Counted from the stretch's first letter, positions 8,264 to 16,862 are shown. The stretch: DNA of 64,000 nucleotides from an uncultured Stenotrophomonas sp. (GCF_945952405.1 NZ_CAMFIA010000011.1:62001-126000), one strand, 5' to 3'. Notes: generated by a model from the letters alone, not told the origin. Translations and numbers: made by a program.

Positions 8264-9076
8264 TTACCGCTTCAGGAAGTTCAGCAGCGCCAGGTTGAAG
8301 TGGTCGGCGTGGCTGGTGTTGCAGCCATGCGGCGCGCCTTCCAGGATCACCACCTCACTGCCCGCAATGGCAGCATGCGTGCGCTGTCCCGAGCCTTCGA
8401 ACGGCACGATGGCGTCGCTGTCGCCGTGCAGGATCAGGGTCGGCACGCTGATCTTCTTCAGGTCATCGCGGAAATCGGTGGTTGCGAAGGCCTGCATGCA
8501 GCCCAGCGCCGCGGTCTGGTCGGATTGATGGCACAGCGCGATCGCCGCCTGGCGCTCATCCTCGGTCACCATCAGCTTGCCATGGGCACTGAAGAAATCA
8601 CGGGTGAAGCCATCGAAGAAGGCTTCACGATCCTTCTCCAGGCCACGGCGCATCTCATCGGCCTTGTCGCGGGTCAGCGGTCCTTCGGGATTGTCGTCGC
8701 TGCGCAGCAGGTACGGCGGCACTGCCGCAGCGAACACCACGCTGTGCAGCCGGTCCTGCCCATGGTTGGCAACATAGCGGGCCACCTCGCCACCGCCCAT
8801 CGAGAAGCCGACCAGGGTCACGTCGTGCAGGTCGCGTTCCTCGATCAACCCGGCCAGATCGGCGGCCAGCGTGTCGTAGTCATAGCCCTCGGCCGGCTTG
8901 TCGGAGCGGCCGAAGCCGCGCCGGTCGTAGCGGATCACCCGGTACTGGGCATCGCGCAGGATCGCCGCCTGCGGCTTCCAGGCATCGGCAGACAGCGGCC
9001 AGCCGTGGATCAGGATGACCGGGCGACCGTCGCCGCCGGTGTCTTCTACGTGCAGGCGGATGCGGGAAGCGGGCAT
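8264..9076 (-). CDS. Alpha/beta hydrolase (non-haem chloroperoxidase/arylesterase type)
   Basis: 270-residue alpha/beta hydrolase. The oxyanion-hole motif HGWPLSADAW is at residues 24-33, the nucleophile elbow GFSMGG puts Ser at 92, the acid residue lies in LHGDSDAIVP and the catalytic His in GAPHGCN near the C-terminus. This pattern matches cofactor-free haloperoxidase/arylesterase enzymes of COG0596, which are active on small esters in the cytoplasm. ATG 9076 matches the family start; the long frame upstream is not part of the fold. Confidence 0.85.
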   Translation of the reverse strand: MPASRIRLHVEDTGGDGRPVILIHGWPLSADAWKPQAAILRDAQYRVIRYDRRGFGRSDKPAEGYDYDTLAADLAGLIEERDLHDVTLVGFSMGGGEVARYVANHGQDRLHSVVFAAAVPPYLLRSDDNPEGPLTRDKADEMRRGLEKDREAFFDGFTRDFFSAHGKLMVTEDERQAAIALCHQSDQTAALGCMQAFATTDFRDDLKKISVPTLILHGDSDAIVPFEGSGQRTHAAIAGSEVVILEGAPHGCNTSHADHFNLALLNFLKR

Positions 9077-9296
9077 GGGAGCTCCAGTGGAAGGGGAGGA
9101 TGTCAGGCTAGGCGGCGTGCCCTGTGGCGACCGTGATGGAATCGGCGCGCGCCATGACATGGCCTGCACGGGCCCGCCCGCCGCGCCGGCCCGGCAATGC
9201 CGCCCTTCACTCCACGCAAAGCCGGTTTCGTCGCAGGCCGGCTGCACCCATCCGGCCGCCATGCCAGCCTGCGTGGATCCACCCTGGAGCTTCGCC

Positions 9297-9779
9297 ATGC
9301 TGCTGCTCATCCTGCCCCTGCTGGCCGCCGGCCTCGCCGCCACGCCCGTCACCGCCGAAACCCTCGACCAACAGATCCGCCAGGCCGACACGCAGCTGTT
9401 CGCGGCCGCATTCGATGACTGCGACGCCGACAAGGCGGCCGCCATGACCACCGAAGACCTGGAGTTCTTCCATGACAAGGCCGGCAAGTCCGCCAGCAGT
9501 CGTGATGACTTCCGCCGCAGCGTTGCGGTACTGTGCGAAAGCAATCGTGCCAACCACACGCATCTGCGCCGGGAACGGATGGACGGCACATTGCAGGTCT
9601 TTCCGTTGCACGACGACCGCGCGCTGGAGATCGGCGACCATCGCTTCCATGAGCGCGATGCGAAGGGTGTCGAGCGCTGGACTGGCCAGGCCCGCTTCAT
9701 CCACGTCTGGCGCCGCGTTGATGGACGCTGGTTGGCCGAGCGGGTGATCAGCTACGACCACCGACCGGCGACGCCGTAG
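9297..9779 (+). CDS. Secreted SnoaL/DUF4440-like (NTF2-fold) protein
   Basis: 160 residues with a signal peptide (MLLLILPLLAAGLAATPVTAE) and a cone-shaped NTF2-like domain. Typical features are the N-terminal helix QIRQADTQLFAAAFDDCD, the strand ending DLEFFHDKAGKS and the closing FIHVWRRVDGRWLAERVISYDH. DUF4440 proteins are of varied or unknown function. ATG 9297 was selected because it immediately precedes the signal peptide. Two Cys residues (in DDCDAD and VLCESN) might pair. Confidence 0.7.
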   Translation: MLLLILPLLAAGLAATPVTAETLDQQIRQADTQLFAAAFDDCDADKAAAMTTEDLEFFHDKAGKSASSRDDFRRSVAVLCESNRANHTHLRRERMDGTLQVFPLHDDRALEIGDHRFHERDAKGVERWTGQARFIHVWRRVDGRWLAERVISYDHRPATP

Positions 9780-9854
9780 CGCCATCCATGCAGCAGACGA
9801 TCGAGCGGCAGGCGCAGGCAGCACGGAGGCCTGCGCCGCACGTGAGGTGTGTCC

Positions 9855-10799
9855 TCAGCCCGGACGCATGATGCTCGGCGCCTGCACGGCCTGCTCAGGC
9901 TCCTGCATCGCGGCAAGCACCTGGGCCTGCTGCGTGTGCTCCCGCTGTTCCACCCGCGCGAGCGAGTGCTCCACGGGTTCCTGCGCGGCGATCGCGGTGT
10001 CCATCGATGCGCGCGTGTGCGCCGGATCCATCGGGTCGCCCTCGACCAGGAAGATCCGCTGCCCTGCGCCGGCACCCGCCGTGGGCTGGCTCAGCACAAC
10101 ATGGTCCACCCGCTCGATGCCGCTTTCCTTGGCCAGCGCGAACAGGCTGGCAGCCATCCGCTCGCTCGCGTCGTCATGGCTGCGGCCATGTTGCTGGTCG
10201 AGCTCGGCCACCTTGCTGCGGATCGACTCCAGCAGTTCCCGATCCTTCGGCGGGAGCTGCTGCTCGCTGATCAGGCGCTGCATCAAGGTGCGGTCCGGCA
10301 TCGGGTTGCGCACCTCCCTGTTCAGCTCGCTGTGCGGAAACGGCGCGTGGATGCTGCGGATGGCATCGATGTTGTCCAGCGGCTTGATGTGGCCCTCGAA
10401 GCCCTTCTGCTCCATGCGCAGGATGTTCTGCCGGTGCAGGCCGGCATGGTTCAGCGCGCCCCAGGTGAAATCGATGCAGCTGTTGCTGGCGCCGTTGTAG
10501 TTCATCTCGAAGCCATGCCGGGCAGGCGCGTTGCCGAACTCCAGCAGCTTGTCGTACTGCGCCTTGGAGATTTCCATGTCGCGCCGATAGATCGGCTTCT
10601 GGTACTGATCCGCGTCATTGGTGAAGACCCGGCCCGGCCCACTGCGCGCGCCATGTTCCTCCGGCGCGAACCCAAGGCTGTGGCTGGTCCTGCCATCGGA
10701 GACCGTGTAATACACATGCCCGGCCATCGACGTTCCACCCGCACGCAGCGGCGTTCCGGGGGCGGCAACATAAATGGAAACGAGGTAGCGATCATCCAT
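9855..10799 (-). CDS. XVIPCD T4SS effector with putative permuted NlpC/P60-like domain
   Basis: 314 residues in two parts. Residues about 186-282 match the XVIPCD signal (ELDQQHGRSHDDAS, GIERVDHVVLS, FLVEGDPMDPAHTRA) that docks antibacterial effectors onto VirD4 of the Xanthomonadales type IV secretion system, and a Gln-rich tail follows. The N-terminal 160 residues carry His28 in GHVYY and Cys108 in NSCIDFTWGAL, the His-before-Cys order of permuted papain-fold (LRAT/YaeF-like) enzymes. A lipid, amide or peptidoglycan-cleaving activity is therefore possible. The upstream lipoprotein gene, nine bases away on the same strand, is the probable immunity gene. No secretion genes lie in the window. 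Confidence 0.85.
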   Translation of the reverse strand: MDDRYLVSIYVAAPGTPLRAGGTSMAGHVYYTVSDGRTSHSLGFAPEEHGARSGPGRVFTNDADQYQKPIYRRDMEISKAQYDKLLEFGNAPARHGFEMNYNGASNSCIDFTWGALNHAGLHRQNILRMEQKGFEGHIKPLDNIDAIRSIHAPFPHSELNREVRNPMPDRTLMQRLISEQQLPPKDRELLESIRSKVAELDQQHGRSHDDASERMAASLFALAKESGIERVDHVVLSQPTAGAGAGQRIFLVEGDPMDPAHTRASMDTAIAAQEPVEHSLARVEQREHTQQAQVLAAMQEPEQAVQAPSIMRPG

Positions 10800-10808
10800 G
10801 ACGTACTC

Positions 10809-11444
10809 CTACTTGGCGCGGTGTGTATAGGCCAACTGCAGTTCAGCGGGAAGGGTTTCCAGGCCGGAGCCGGGGGCCAGCAGGCGGATGTGCAGCCGGT
10901 AGCGCCCGGGCGTGATCTGCTCGGCCCAGGCGAAGGTCAGGGTGCGATAGTGCCCGTCCTTCTCGGCCAGGCCAGCGTCCACCAGCGAGGTCTCATCGGC
11001 GCTGTCGGGCACTGCGCCGGGCACGCGCCCTTCCGCGTCGACAGCCACCATTTCGGACGGCTCGAAGCCCTTGAACTCGCGGCGCGTCAGCGGCACCGGC
11101 TGGCTGCCGGAGGACTCGATGCGTTCAAGCGAAATCTCCGCCGGCCCACCCTCGCGCACAACGCGCTCGGCGATCCCTGCGACCTGCGCGTCATCGGCGG
11201 CCCTTACCCGAATGCCGATCGACAGCGAGGACGAGGCATTCGGCCCGGGCGGCGCCAGTTCGAACTCGACCACCTGCGGTTCATTCATGGCAGCCAGCGG
11301 GAACGGCCGGATGATCGGCACGACGTTCTCCTTGGATGAGGAAGCACGCGCCGGCGGCGCGGGGGGTTCAGCCGGCTGGCAGGCCGCCAGCAACGCCAGG
11401 CCCGCAGCGGCTGCGCCGATCAACAGGCTATTGCGAAGGGTCAT
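10809..11444 (-). CDS. Probable immunity lipoprotein for the downstream XVIPCD effector
   Basis: 211 residues with a clear lipoprotein signal (LALLAAC, Cys about residue 22) followed by a Pro-rich spacer and a beta-rich domain. It is the first gene of a two-gene operon with the effector at 9855-10799. X-Tfi immunity proteins are typically periplasmic lipoproteins encoded directly upstream of their effectors, so the role is inferred from signal peptide and synteny. No catalytic motif seen. The lipoprotein location would suit a toxin acting in the periplasm or on the envelope. Confidence 0.75.
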   Translation of the reverse strand: MTLRNSLLIGAAAAGLALLAACQPAEPPAPPARASSSKENVVPIIRPFPLAAMNEPQVVEFELAPPGPNASSSLSIGIRVRAADDAQVAGIAERVVREGGPAEISLERIESSGSQPVPLTRREFKGFEPSEMVAVDAEGRVPGAVPDSADETSLVDAGLAEKDGHYRTLTFAWAEQITPGRYRLHIRLLAPGSGLETLPAELQLAYTHRAK

Positions 11445-11554
11445 CCCTGTACCTCGTCCAGAGCATCTGGCCGCAATCTACATCACGCTCGCGTACCGCC
11501 GTGTGATCACGGTCGGCTGCCCATCGCCTGATGCAGCCATCCAGGCGGAAATGA

Positions 11555-11585
11555 GAAGGGGCAGCGCATGCCGCCCTGCCCCTTC
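11555..11585 (-). terminator. Hairpin terminator downstream of the beta-propeller gene
   Basis: Ten-bp perfect stem GAAGGGGCAG/CTGCCCCTTC with an 11-base loop, 22 bases past the stop of the gene ending at 11607. The T-tract is weak (CTCATTTCC on the minus strand), so it may be only partly efficient. Confidence 0.55.
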
Positions 11586-11606
11586 GTTTCCAGCGATAGT
11601 GCGAAC

Positions 11607-12752
11607 TTACAGCTGGATGCGTGCCACGCTTTCCTCGGCGTCCTTCGCATCCTTCTCGCCGTTCTTGATGCTCACGAACAGCACGTTGTTCTTCGCATCC
11701 AGTGCCAGGCTGTTCGGATGGGTCGGCACCGGGTAGGTGGCCACCTTCTGGTAGCTGTCACTGTTGTACGCGGTCACCGTACCGGCTTCGCGGTTGGTCA
11801 CGTACAGGCGCTTGCGCGGCGCATCCAGCAGAAGACCCAGCGGGCCGGCATCGGTCGGGATGCTGGCCAGCTCCTTGCCGTTGCTGCGGTCGAGCACCAG
11901 CACGCGCTGGCCCGGGTGCTTGCTGACCAGGCCGCTGCTCTTGGCCTGGTAGCCACGCAGGAATTCCGAACCCTGGTCGGTCACGAACAGGCGCTTGCCG
12001 GCCGGGTCCAGCGCGATGTTCATCGGCTGCTCGGCAGCGATCTTGTGCTGCGCCACCACCTTGTTCGAATCGGTGCCGACCACCACCAGGTCGGCCAGCA
12101 GGTTGCTGGTGTACACGCGCTTGTTGGCCGCATCCAGCGCCAGGCCCGGTGCCTTGGCGTTGCCCAGGCCCGGAATGGTGTTGATCACCTTCAGCGTGGT
12201 GGTATCAACCACGAACAACACGCTGCTCACATCCGGCTGGCTGCTGTGGCCGGTCACGTACAGGCGGTTGGCCGCGCTGTCGACCACCAGCTCACGCAGG
12301 TCGTGGGTGTAGGCGGCCTTGCCGTCCTTGCCGGTCTTCTTCTCCATCAGCTGTACGGTGCCGACGGCCTTGTTCTGCGCGGTGTCGACCACGGTCACCG
12401 ACAGATCGACGGTGTTGCCCACGTACAGGCGGTTGTGGGCGTCATCCAGCACCACGCCGAACGCCTTGCGCTCCAGCGGAATGCGCGCTTCCACCGCCAG
12501 CGTGGTCGGATTCAGGCGCAGCACCTGGGCCGGGCCGGCGTCATCGCCGAAGCCACCGGACGAGGCGACGAACACGGCGTTCTGGGTGGGGCTGAAGGCC
12601 AGCTCGTACAGGCCCTTGGCCACGGCCTGGCGCTGCACGGCGGTGGCCGCACTGGCGGCAGGGGCGTTGTCGGCGAACGCGGACGGCGCGCCAAGGCTGA
12701 GCGAGACGGCAAGGGCCAGGGCGGCCGAGCGGAGAGCGGAATGACGGAACAT
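11607..12752 (-). CDS. Periplasmic YncE-like beta-propeller protein
   Basis: 381 residues with a signal peptide (ALALAVSLSLGAPSAFA). Repeated 40-45-residue blades contain motifs such as RLYVGNTVDLSVTVVDT, RLYVTGHSSQ, RVYTSNLLADLVVV, RLFVTDQGSE and RLYVTNREAGTVTAY, the YVTN-repeat pattern of YncE/surface-layer-type seven-bladed propellers. No enzyme signature. YncE-type proteins bind DNA or cell-wall components in vitro, but the in vivo role is uncertain. It lies between two XVIPCD effectors on the same strand. Confidence 0.8.
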   Translation of the reverse strand: MFRHSALRSAALALAVSLSLGAPSAFADNAPAASAATAVQRQAVAKGLYELAFSPTQNAVFVASSGGFGDDAGPAQVLRLNPTTLAVEARIPLERKAFGVVLDDAHNRLYVGNTVDLSVTVVDTAQNKAVGTVQLMEKKTGKDGKAAYTHDLRELVVDSAANRLYVTGHSSQPDVSSVLFVVDTTTLKVINTIPGLGNAKAPGLALDAANKRVYTSNLLADLVVVGTDSNKVVAQHKIAAEQPMNIALDPAGKRLFVTDQGSEFLRGYQAKSSGLVSKHPGQRVLVLDRSNGKELASIPTDAGPLGLLLDAPRKRLYVTNREAGTVTAYNSDSYQKVATYPVPTHPNSLALDAKNNVLFVSIKNGEKDAKDAEESVARIQL

Positions 12753-12917
12753 GCGAGCATCCTTGAAAGGGCACGGGAGGGTGTCCTGGCTCGCTGGGCC
12801 GTACTGCGACGGCCCGCTCCAACGCTGTCTGCGCGGGGTGGGCTGGCTGGGTTGCGGGGGAATGGTAGCAGGTGGGGCGCGTGGCGTGCGTCTGCGCGCG
12901 TATGGTGGACGCGCGGA

Positions 12918-13844
12918 TTACTGCTCCTTCAGCCGCAGCGAATCGGCCACATCGGTCGTGGCCGCCACCTCGGTGGCGATGCTGGCGCGGCGGTGTCCCG
13001 GATCGTTGCGGTCGCCCTGCACGATGAAGATGCTCTCGGCCGCATGGCTGCTCCGGGTCGGCCGGCTGAGCAGCACATGGTCCACCCGCGAGAGATTGTT
13101 CTGCTTGGCCAGCACCAGCAGGCTGGCGCTGATGCGCTGGCTGGCCGCATCGAACGGACGCCCGTGCGCCGCGTCCAGCTCGGCCACTTTCTGGATCAGC
13201 TGCGCGAACAAGCGATGGTCCGGATGCGAAGGGTCCAGCAGCGTACCGGCCACTTCGATCGGCGTCGGTGGTGGCTCATCGCTGGCAGGATCGCCCTGGC
13301 GATGCTGTTCGGCCTCGCGCTCGGGCATCGGGTGATGGGTTTCGGCATTCAGAACGCTGCCCGGGAACGGCGCGGCAATGCACTGGAGTTCCGGCAGGTT
13401 GAACAGCACCGCGAACTCGCCCAGGTTGCTGCCGCCATCCAGCGGCGCCGGCAACGGATGCAGGCCCGCGTAGTGCAGCGCCGCCCAGACGAAATCGCTG
13501 CACCGGTTGATGCTGGCCGGGCGATCCACATCGAACTCGAACTCGGCCGGTTCCTCGGCGAAGTCACGCAGGCAGCCGTAATGCTCCTCGGTGATTTCCA
13601 GGGTGCGGCTGTAGTACGGGTCCAGATGCTCGTCGGCATCGTCGTGATGCACCTGTGCGCACTGCACGCCGGAGGTTGCTTCGCCAGTGGGGTGGCGCGG
13701 TGGAGCGAAGCCGTAGCTGTGGGCCTCGTCGCCGGCCGCTACCTGCAGGTACATATGGCCGTGCGGCGAGATGCCCCCGCTCTTCAACGCAGTGCCGGGG
13801 GCGGCCAGGTACAGCGTTGCGGTGTAGCGTGTTGCTTGCTCCAT
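12918..13844 (-). CDS. Second XVIPCD T4SS effector with NlpC/P60-like domain
   Basis: 308 residues, a paralogue of the effector at 9855. The start YTATLYLAAPGTALKSGG parallels VSIYVAAPGTPLRAGG, and the putative catalytic pair is kept as His30 (HGHMYL) and Cys115 (NRCSDFVWAAL). The XVIPCD spans about residues 210-303 (ELDAAHGRPFDAAS, LSRVDHVLLSRPT, FIVQGDRNDPGHRRAS). Unlike the first copy it lacks the Gln-rich tail. No lipoprotein or other credible immunity frame lies upstream on the same strand, so it looks like an orphan effector. Confidence 0.82.
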   Translation of the reverse strand: MEQATRYTATLYLAAPGTALKSGGISPHGHMYLQVAAGDEAHSYGFAPPRHPTGEATSGVQCAQVHHDDADEHLDPYYSRTLEITEEHYGCLRDFAEEPAEFEFDVDRPASINRCSDFVWAALHYAGLHPLPAPLDGGSNLGEFAVLFNLPELQCIAAPFPGSVLNAETHHPMPEREAEQHRQGDPASDEPPPTPIEVAGTLLDPSHPDHRLFAQLIQKVAELDAAHGRPFDAASQRISASLLVLAKQNNLSRVDHVLLSRPTRSSHAAESIFIVQGDRNDPGHRRASIATEVAATTDVADSLRLKEQ

Positions 13845-14344
13845 GCCTGTTCAGCCTTGATCGGTGCTGCGGTCCTGGCTGGATGATGGCATAGGTGGGA
13901 TGGGGGGCAGGTGGAGGCCGGGCATGCAACACGGGCTGGCTGGCAGCAGCTTGCTGAATATGTGAACCAGCGAACAGTCGGCGGGGCGAGCGGGATGCCG
14001 AGGGTGGAGCGCATTGGCACTGCGCCCGTATAGTGGATTCAACACTGCATTGGACGCGCTGATGGGCACTACAACCCCAGGGGCTTTGAGCTCATTTCCG
14101 ACCGTCACTACCTGGCTGCATCGTCTGGACCGTTGTCGCGCGATGTCGCATCTGGCGCGCATGGCGATGCAACTTCGATCGAATCGGGTATCGAGCCGTT
14201 ACTGGCCGATCTGCATGCAGATAAACAGATTTCATGTGCGCCCGCGTGCAATAGTGGACGCGGGCGTGAGCGAAGTCCCGGCGGCGACTGGAGCTTGCCA
14301 TTCCACCGTTCTATAGTCGATTCGATCATGCAAGGGAATCGCCC
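13845..14344. other. 500-bp gap between divergent XVIPCD units; no convincing gene
   Basis: Short frames exist on both strands but none shows family features. On the plus strand, a frame from about 14035 to 14348 reads plausible protein in its first third (for example DGHYNPRGFELISDRHYLA) without a start codon and then loses that character, suggesting a decayed coding fragment. The gap should also hold the promoters of both flanking effector units. Confidence 0.5.
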
Positions 14345-15214
14345 ATGAGCAGAGCACCGGCTTGCCGGCTTGCCTCCTTCGCCCTGGTGGCCGTGCTGAG
14401 CACCACCGCCTGCGCGAAGGCCCCATCCACGGAAAAGGACCCGAACGGAACCAACATGTCTGAAGCTGCAGCCAGCTCACGAACGGTGGGTGGACATACC
14501 TATACAACGGAGCCGGTAGAGGCACGAGTGGGACCGCATCGCTTCATGTTCCCCGCCAACCTCTACTACAACCAGACCGGCCCACTCGCCGATGGCGGCG
14601 TGATGCTTACAGTGCTCTGGCCGGATTTCGACGCTGCACCGCCAGGTGATCGACCTGTGCGTACCACGCAGGTCAGTCGGCGTCAGGTGCTGGTCGAGCT
14701 TAGATACATCGATCGCGTCCCGATCCATAGTTATCTGGAACGTCGGTCCAGCAGTGAAGCCACCAGCGCGCCGGGATCGCTGGAGCGGAGGGACCCGGTA
14801 GAGAACCTTGCGCTGCGCGTTGCACAACCCGAACGCTGGGGTTTGACGCCGTATGCGATCGACCCGTCGTTGATGGCAGCCTATGCGAAGGATTCAGAGG
14901 CTGCGCTGGGCAGGCCTTACGTGCACAACCCGGGGATGGAACCAGACTGGTATGTCGCGCGCACCACAGATGGCCAACTGGCGACCTTCATCAGCTGCGA
15001 CCCGGCAGACCGCATTCCTGACGGGCTCACGATTCAGGGCAAGACACTTGAACGCGCCGGCGAAGACCAGATCGCAATGTGCCGCCATTCCATCGTGGAC
15101 GTGGGCGACAGCATCGCCATCGAGATGAACTATGCACGCGTCATGCTGAGCGACTGGCAGCGCCTGGAAACCAGCGTGCGTGAACTTCTGAGCCGATATC
15201 GCGTTCAGCCGTGA
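14345..15214 (+). CDS. Probable immunity lipoprotein for the 441-aa XVIPCD effector
   Basis: 289 residues with a lipoprotein signal (ASFALVAVLSTTAC, Cys about residue 20). The mature domain contains a Cys-bearing segment FISCDPADRIPDG and a closing helix DWQRLETSVRELLSRY. It sits 21 bases upstream of the effector gene on the same strand. This arrangement is like the Smlt3025-Smlt3024 immunity-effector pair of S. maltophilia as I recall it; orthology cannot be checked here. Function is inferred from lipoprotein signal and position. Confidence 0.75.
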   Translation: MSRAPACRLASFALVAVLSTTACAKAPSTEKDPNGTNMSEAAASSRTVGGHTYTTEPVEARVGPHRFMFPANLYYNQTGPLADGGVMLTVLWPDFDAAPPGDRPVRTTQVSRRQVLVELRYIDRVPIHSYLERRSSSEATSAPGSLERRDPVENLALRVAQPERWGLTPYAIDPSLMAAYAKDSEAALGRPYVHNPGMEPDWYVARTTDGQLATFISCDPADRIPDGLTIQGKTLERAGEDQIAMCRHSIVDVGDSIAIEMNYARVMLSDWQRLETSVRELLSRYRVQP

Positions 15215-15235
15215 ACCGCATCTCAAGGATGAACC

Positions 15236-16561
15236 ATGAGCGGACTTACTGATAAGGACATTCGTGTCCTGTCCTCCTACGCGAAGGAGGGAAATCGCGA
15301 GCTGTATTGGAACTATCTCGCGCAGCTTCCCGACAATGATGGCTACGGACTCCTTGCGCTGGGTGTTGTGCGCAACGACAGCCTTCCCGGCCGGGTGGCC
15401 AACAGCTTTGCAACCGCCGTTGCCGAGCAACAGGCCACGCTGTTCGGCAATGAGAAGAGCGTAGCGTTCACCGAGCGCAGGCAAGAAACCTTCGGCCAAG
15501 ATCTGATCAGGAACGACCTGGCGGAGCGCAGAAGTTGGATGGAGGCCGGCAGGCCCGATCTGGCACTCAACCTGCCCTACACGAGCACGCTCAAGTCCCA
15601 CGATGTTTCGTTTGAAAAGAACGACCTCAATGTAAACTGCTGGACGCCGCGCTTGCTGCTGGTGGCCACGGAGCACAAACGCGGCGAGCAGGCAGCCGAG
15701 AAGGTCTGGCAGAACATGCTGGACAACAGCGCTGCCGGCGCATTCCGTGCCGGCAAGACGGCAGTCAGCGTGCACCTGGATATGCCGCAGCCCGCCGGAC
15801 ATTTCTACTTCGTTGAGCTGAGCAAGTTCGAGGGTCTCGCGCTTCTGCAGCGCGATGCCGTCAATCCCAATGTGATTGGCACCCTGTTCGACTATCACAG
15901 CTACGACCCCAAGGACGGCAGCTGGAGCCGCACAGTCGGCGTTCCCCCGCTCGACAGAACAACCAGAGAGACCGATCCCGCCGAGATTTCCACGTTGAAC
16001 GAGACCCGCGGGGTTCGCCTGGAGCGCGAGGCCAAGGCTAAGCAGTTTCATCCTGAAGATCCCTACAGAGAGATCGCAAAGAGCCCGCGCGTGGTGTCTA
16101 CGCAGGAGCCCGAGCGTCTCTTTACGGAAGGACGCCGAATCGCGGCGATGGCGCCAGGCAGCCCGGACTACGCGCTTCACCAGCAGATTCGCCAGGGCGT
16201 CGCTGCACTGGACGAGAAGCACGGCCGCCCCTTCGACGCGATCAGCGAGAACCTCGCAGCGAGCTTGACAGTGAAGGCCCGCGAGCAGGGTCTGGAACAG
16301 GTGGACCATGTGGTGCTGAGCAGCGCCGCGGCCAATCAGCCGGCAGGTCACACCACCTTTGTTGTGCAAGGCGACCTGTCTGACCCCGCCCACCTGCGTG
16401 TAGGAATGCCCACCGCGGTGGCCGCGCAAACGCCGGTGTCTGAGTCACTGCAGCAACTGGCCGTGGTTGGCAATCAGCGCGAGCTCGCCCGTCAGAATGA
16501 ACAGCAGGCCCTGGATGCACGTGTTCAGGAGCAGCAGAGCCAGGCCATGCGCATGGGCTGA
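15236..16561 (+). CDS. XVIPCD T4SS effector with unrecognised toxin domain
   Basis: 441 residues. The XVIPCD covers about residues 305-410 (ALDEKHGRPFDAIS, GLEQVDHVVLSS, FVVQGDLSDPAHLRVG, VAAQTPVSES), followed by a Gln-rich tail. The first 300 residues match no domain I know. They contain LLALGVVRNDSLPGR near the start and a Cys at NVNCWTPRLLL (about residue 137). No nuclease HxxxH, lysozyme or lipase signature was seen. The cognate lipoprotein upstream implies a periplasmic or envelope target. The start codon is preceded by AAGGATGAACC. Confidence 0.83.
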   Translation: MSGLTDKDIRVLSSYAKEGNRELYWNYLAQLPDNDGYGLLALGVVRNDSLPGRVANSFATAVAEQQATLFGNEKSVAFTERRQETFGQDLIRNDLAERRSWMEAGRPDLALNLPYTSTLKSHDVSFEKNDLNVNCWTPRLLLVATEHKRGEQAAEKVWQNMLDNSAAGAFRAGKTAVSVHLDMPQPAGHFYFVELSKFEGLALLQRDAVNPNVIGTLFDYHSYDPKDGSWSRTVGVPPLDRTTRETDPAEISTLNETRGVRLEREAKAKQFHPEDPYREIAKSPRVVSTQEPERLFTEGRRIAAMAPGSPDYALHQQIRQGVAALDEKHGRPFDAISENLAASLTVKAREQGLEQVDHVVLSSAAANQPAGHTTFVVQGDLSDPAHLRVGMPTAVAAQTPVSESLQQLAVVGNQRELARQNEQQALDARVQEQQSQAMRMG

Positions 16562-16621
16562 CCGCCCAGATTGAGGCGGCCTCCCTCGGGGTCAGAGATC
16601 GCAGCCCCTGAGACCTGCCCA

Positions 16622-16652
16622 GGTCATCCTCGCCTGCTTCGAGAGGATGACC
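16622..16652 (+). promoter_or_regulatory. Hairpin overlapping the ribosome binding site of the next gene
   Basis: Perfect 10-bp inverted repeat GGTCATCCTC (16622-16631) / GAGGATGACC (16643-16652), ending exactly where the ATG at 16653 begins. The AGAGGA ribosome binding site is inside the right arm, so the folded RNA would hide it. Confidence 0.55.
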
Positions 16653-16862
16653 ATGACCAAGATCGACGCCGGATGGCTGGAAGCCTTCGACAAGGAGCTC
16701 CTTCACCTGTTCGCCATCGACCACAGCGATGCCGGCATGGATGAGTACCTGCTGGGCTGCTACGCAGACTTGCCGCCGCGTGAGGCGGCGCTGGCGTTCG
16801 GCAATGACTACGACCTGGGACGCGACGATGCGCTGTGGCCACGGCCCGGCGTGCCTGTGTGA
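16653..16862 (+). CDS. Small acidic hypothetical protein (69 aa)
   Basis: 69 acidic residues (MTKIDAGWLEAFDKELLHLFAI...) with a centre LLGCYADLPPREAALAFGNDYDL that suggests a compact helical protein. No family recognised with certainty; similar small proteins accompany effector or Rhs-type loci. ATG 16653 is preferred to 16647 because AGAGGA then has normal spacing. It follows the effector gene by 91 bases on the same strand and could belong to the same transcript. Confidence 0.6.
   Translation: MTKIDAGWLEAFDKELLHLFAIDHSDAGMDEYLLGCYADLPPREAALAFGNDYDLGRDDALWPRPGVPV

Noticed and set aside
13851..14162. Immunity gene for the second XVIPCD effector
   Set aside because: The minus-strand frame has no lipoprotein signal, abnormal composition and overlaps other open frames.
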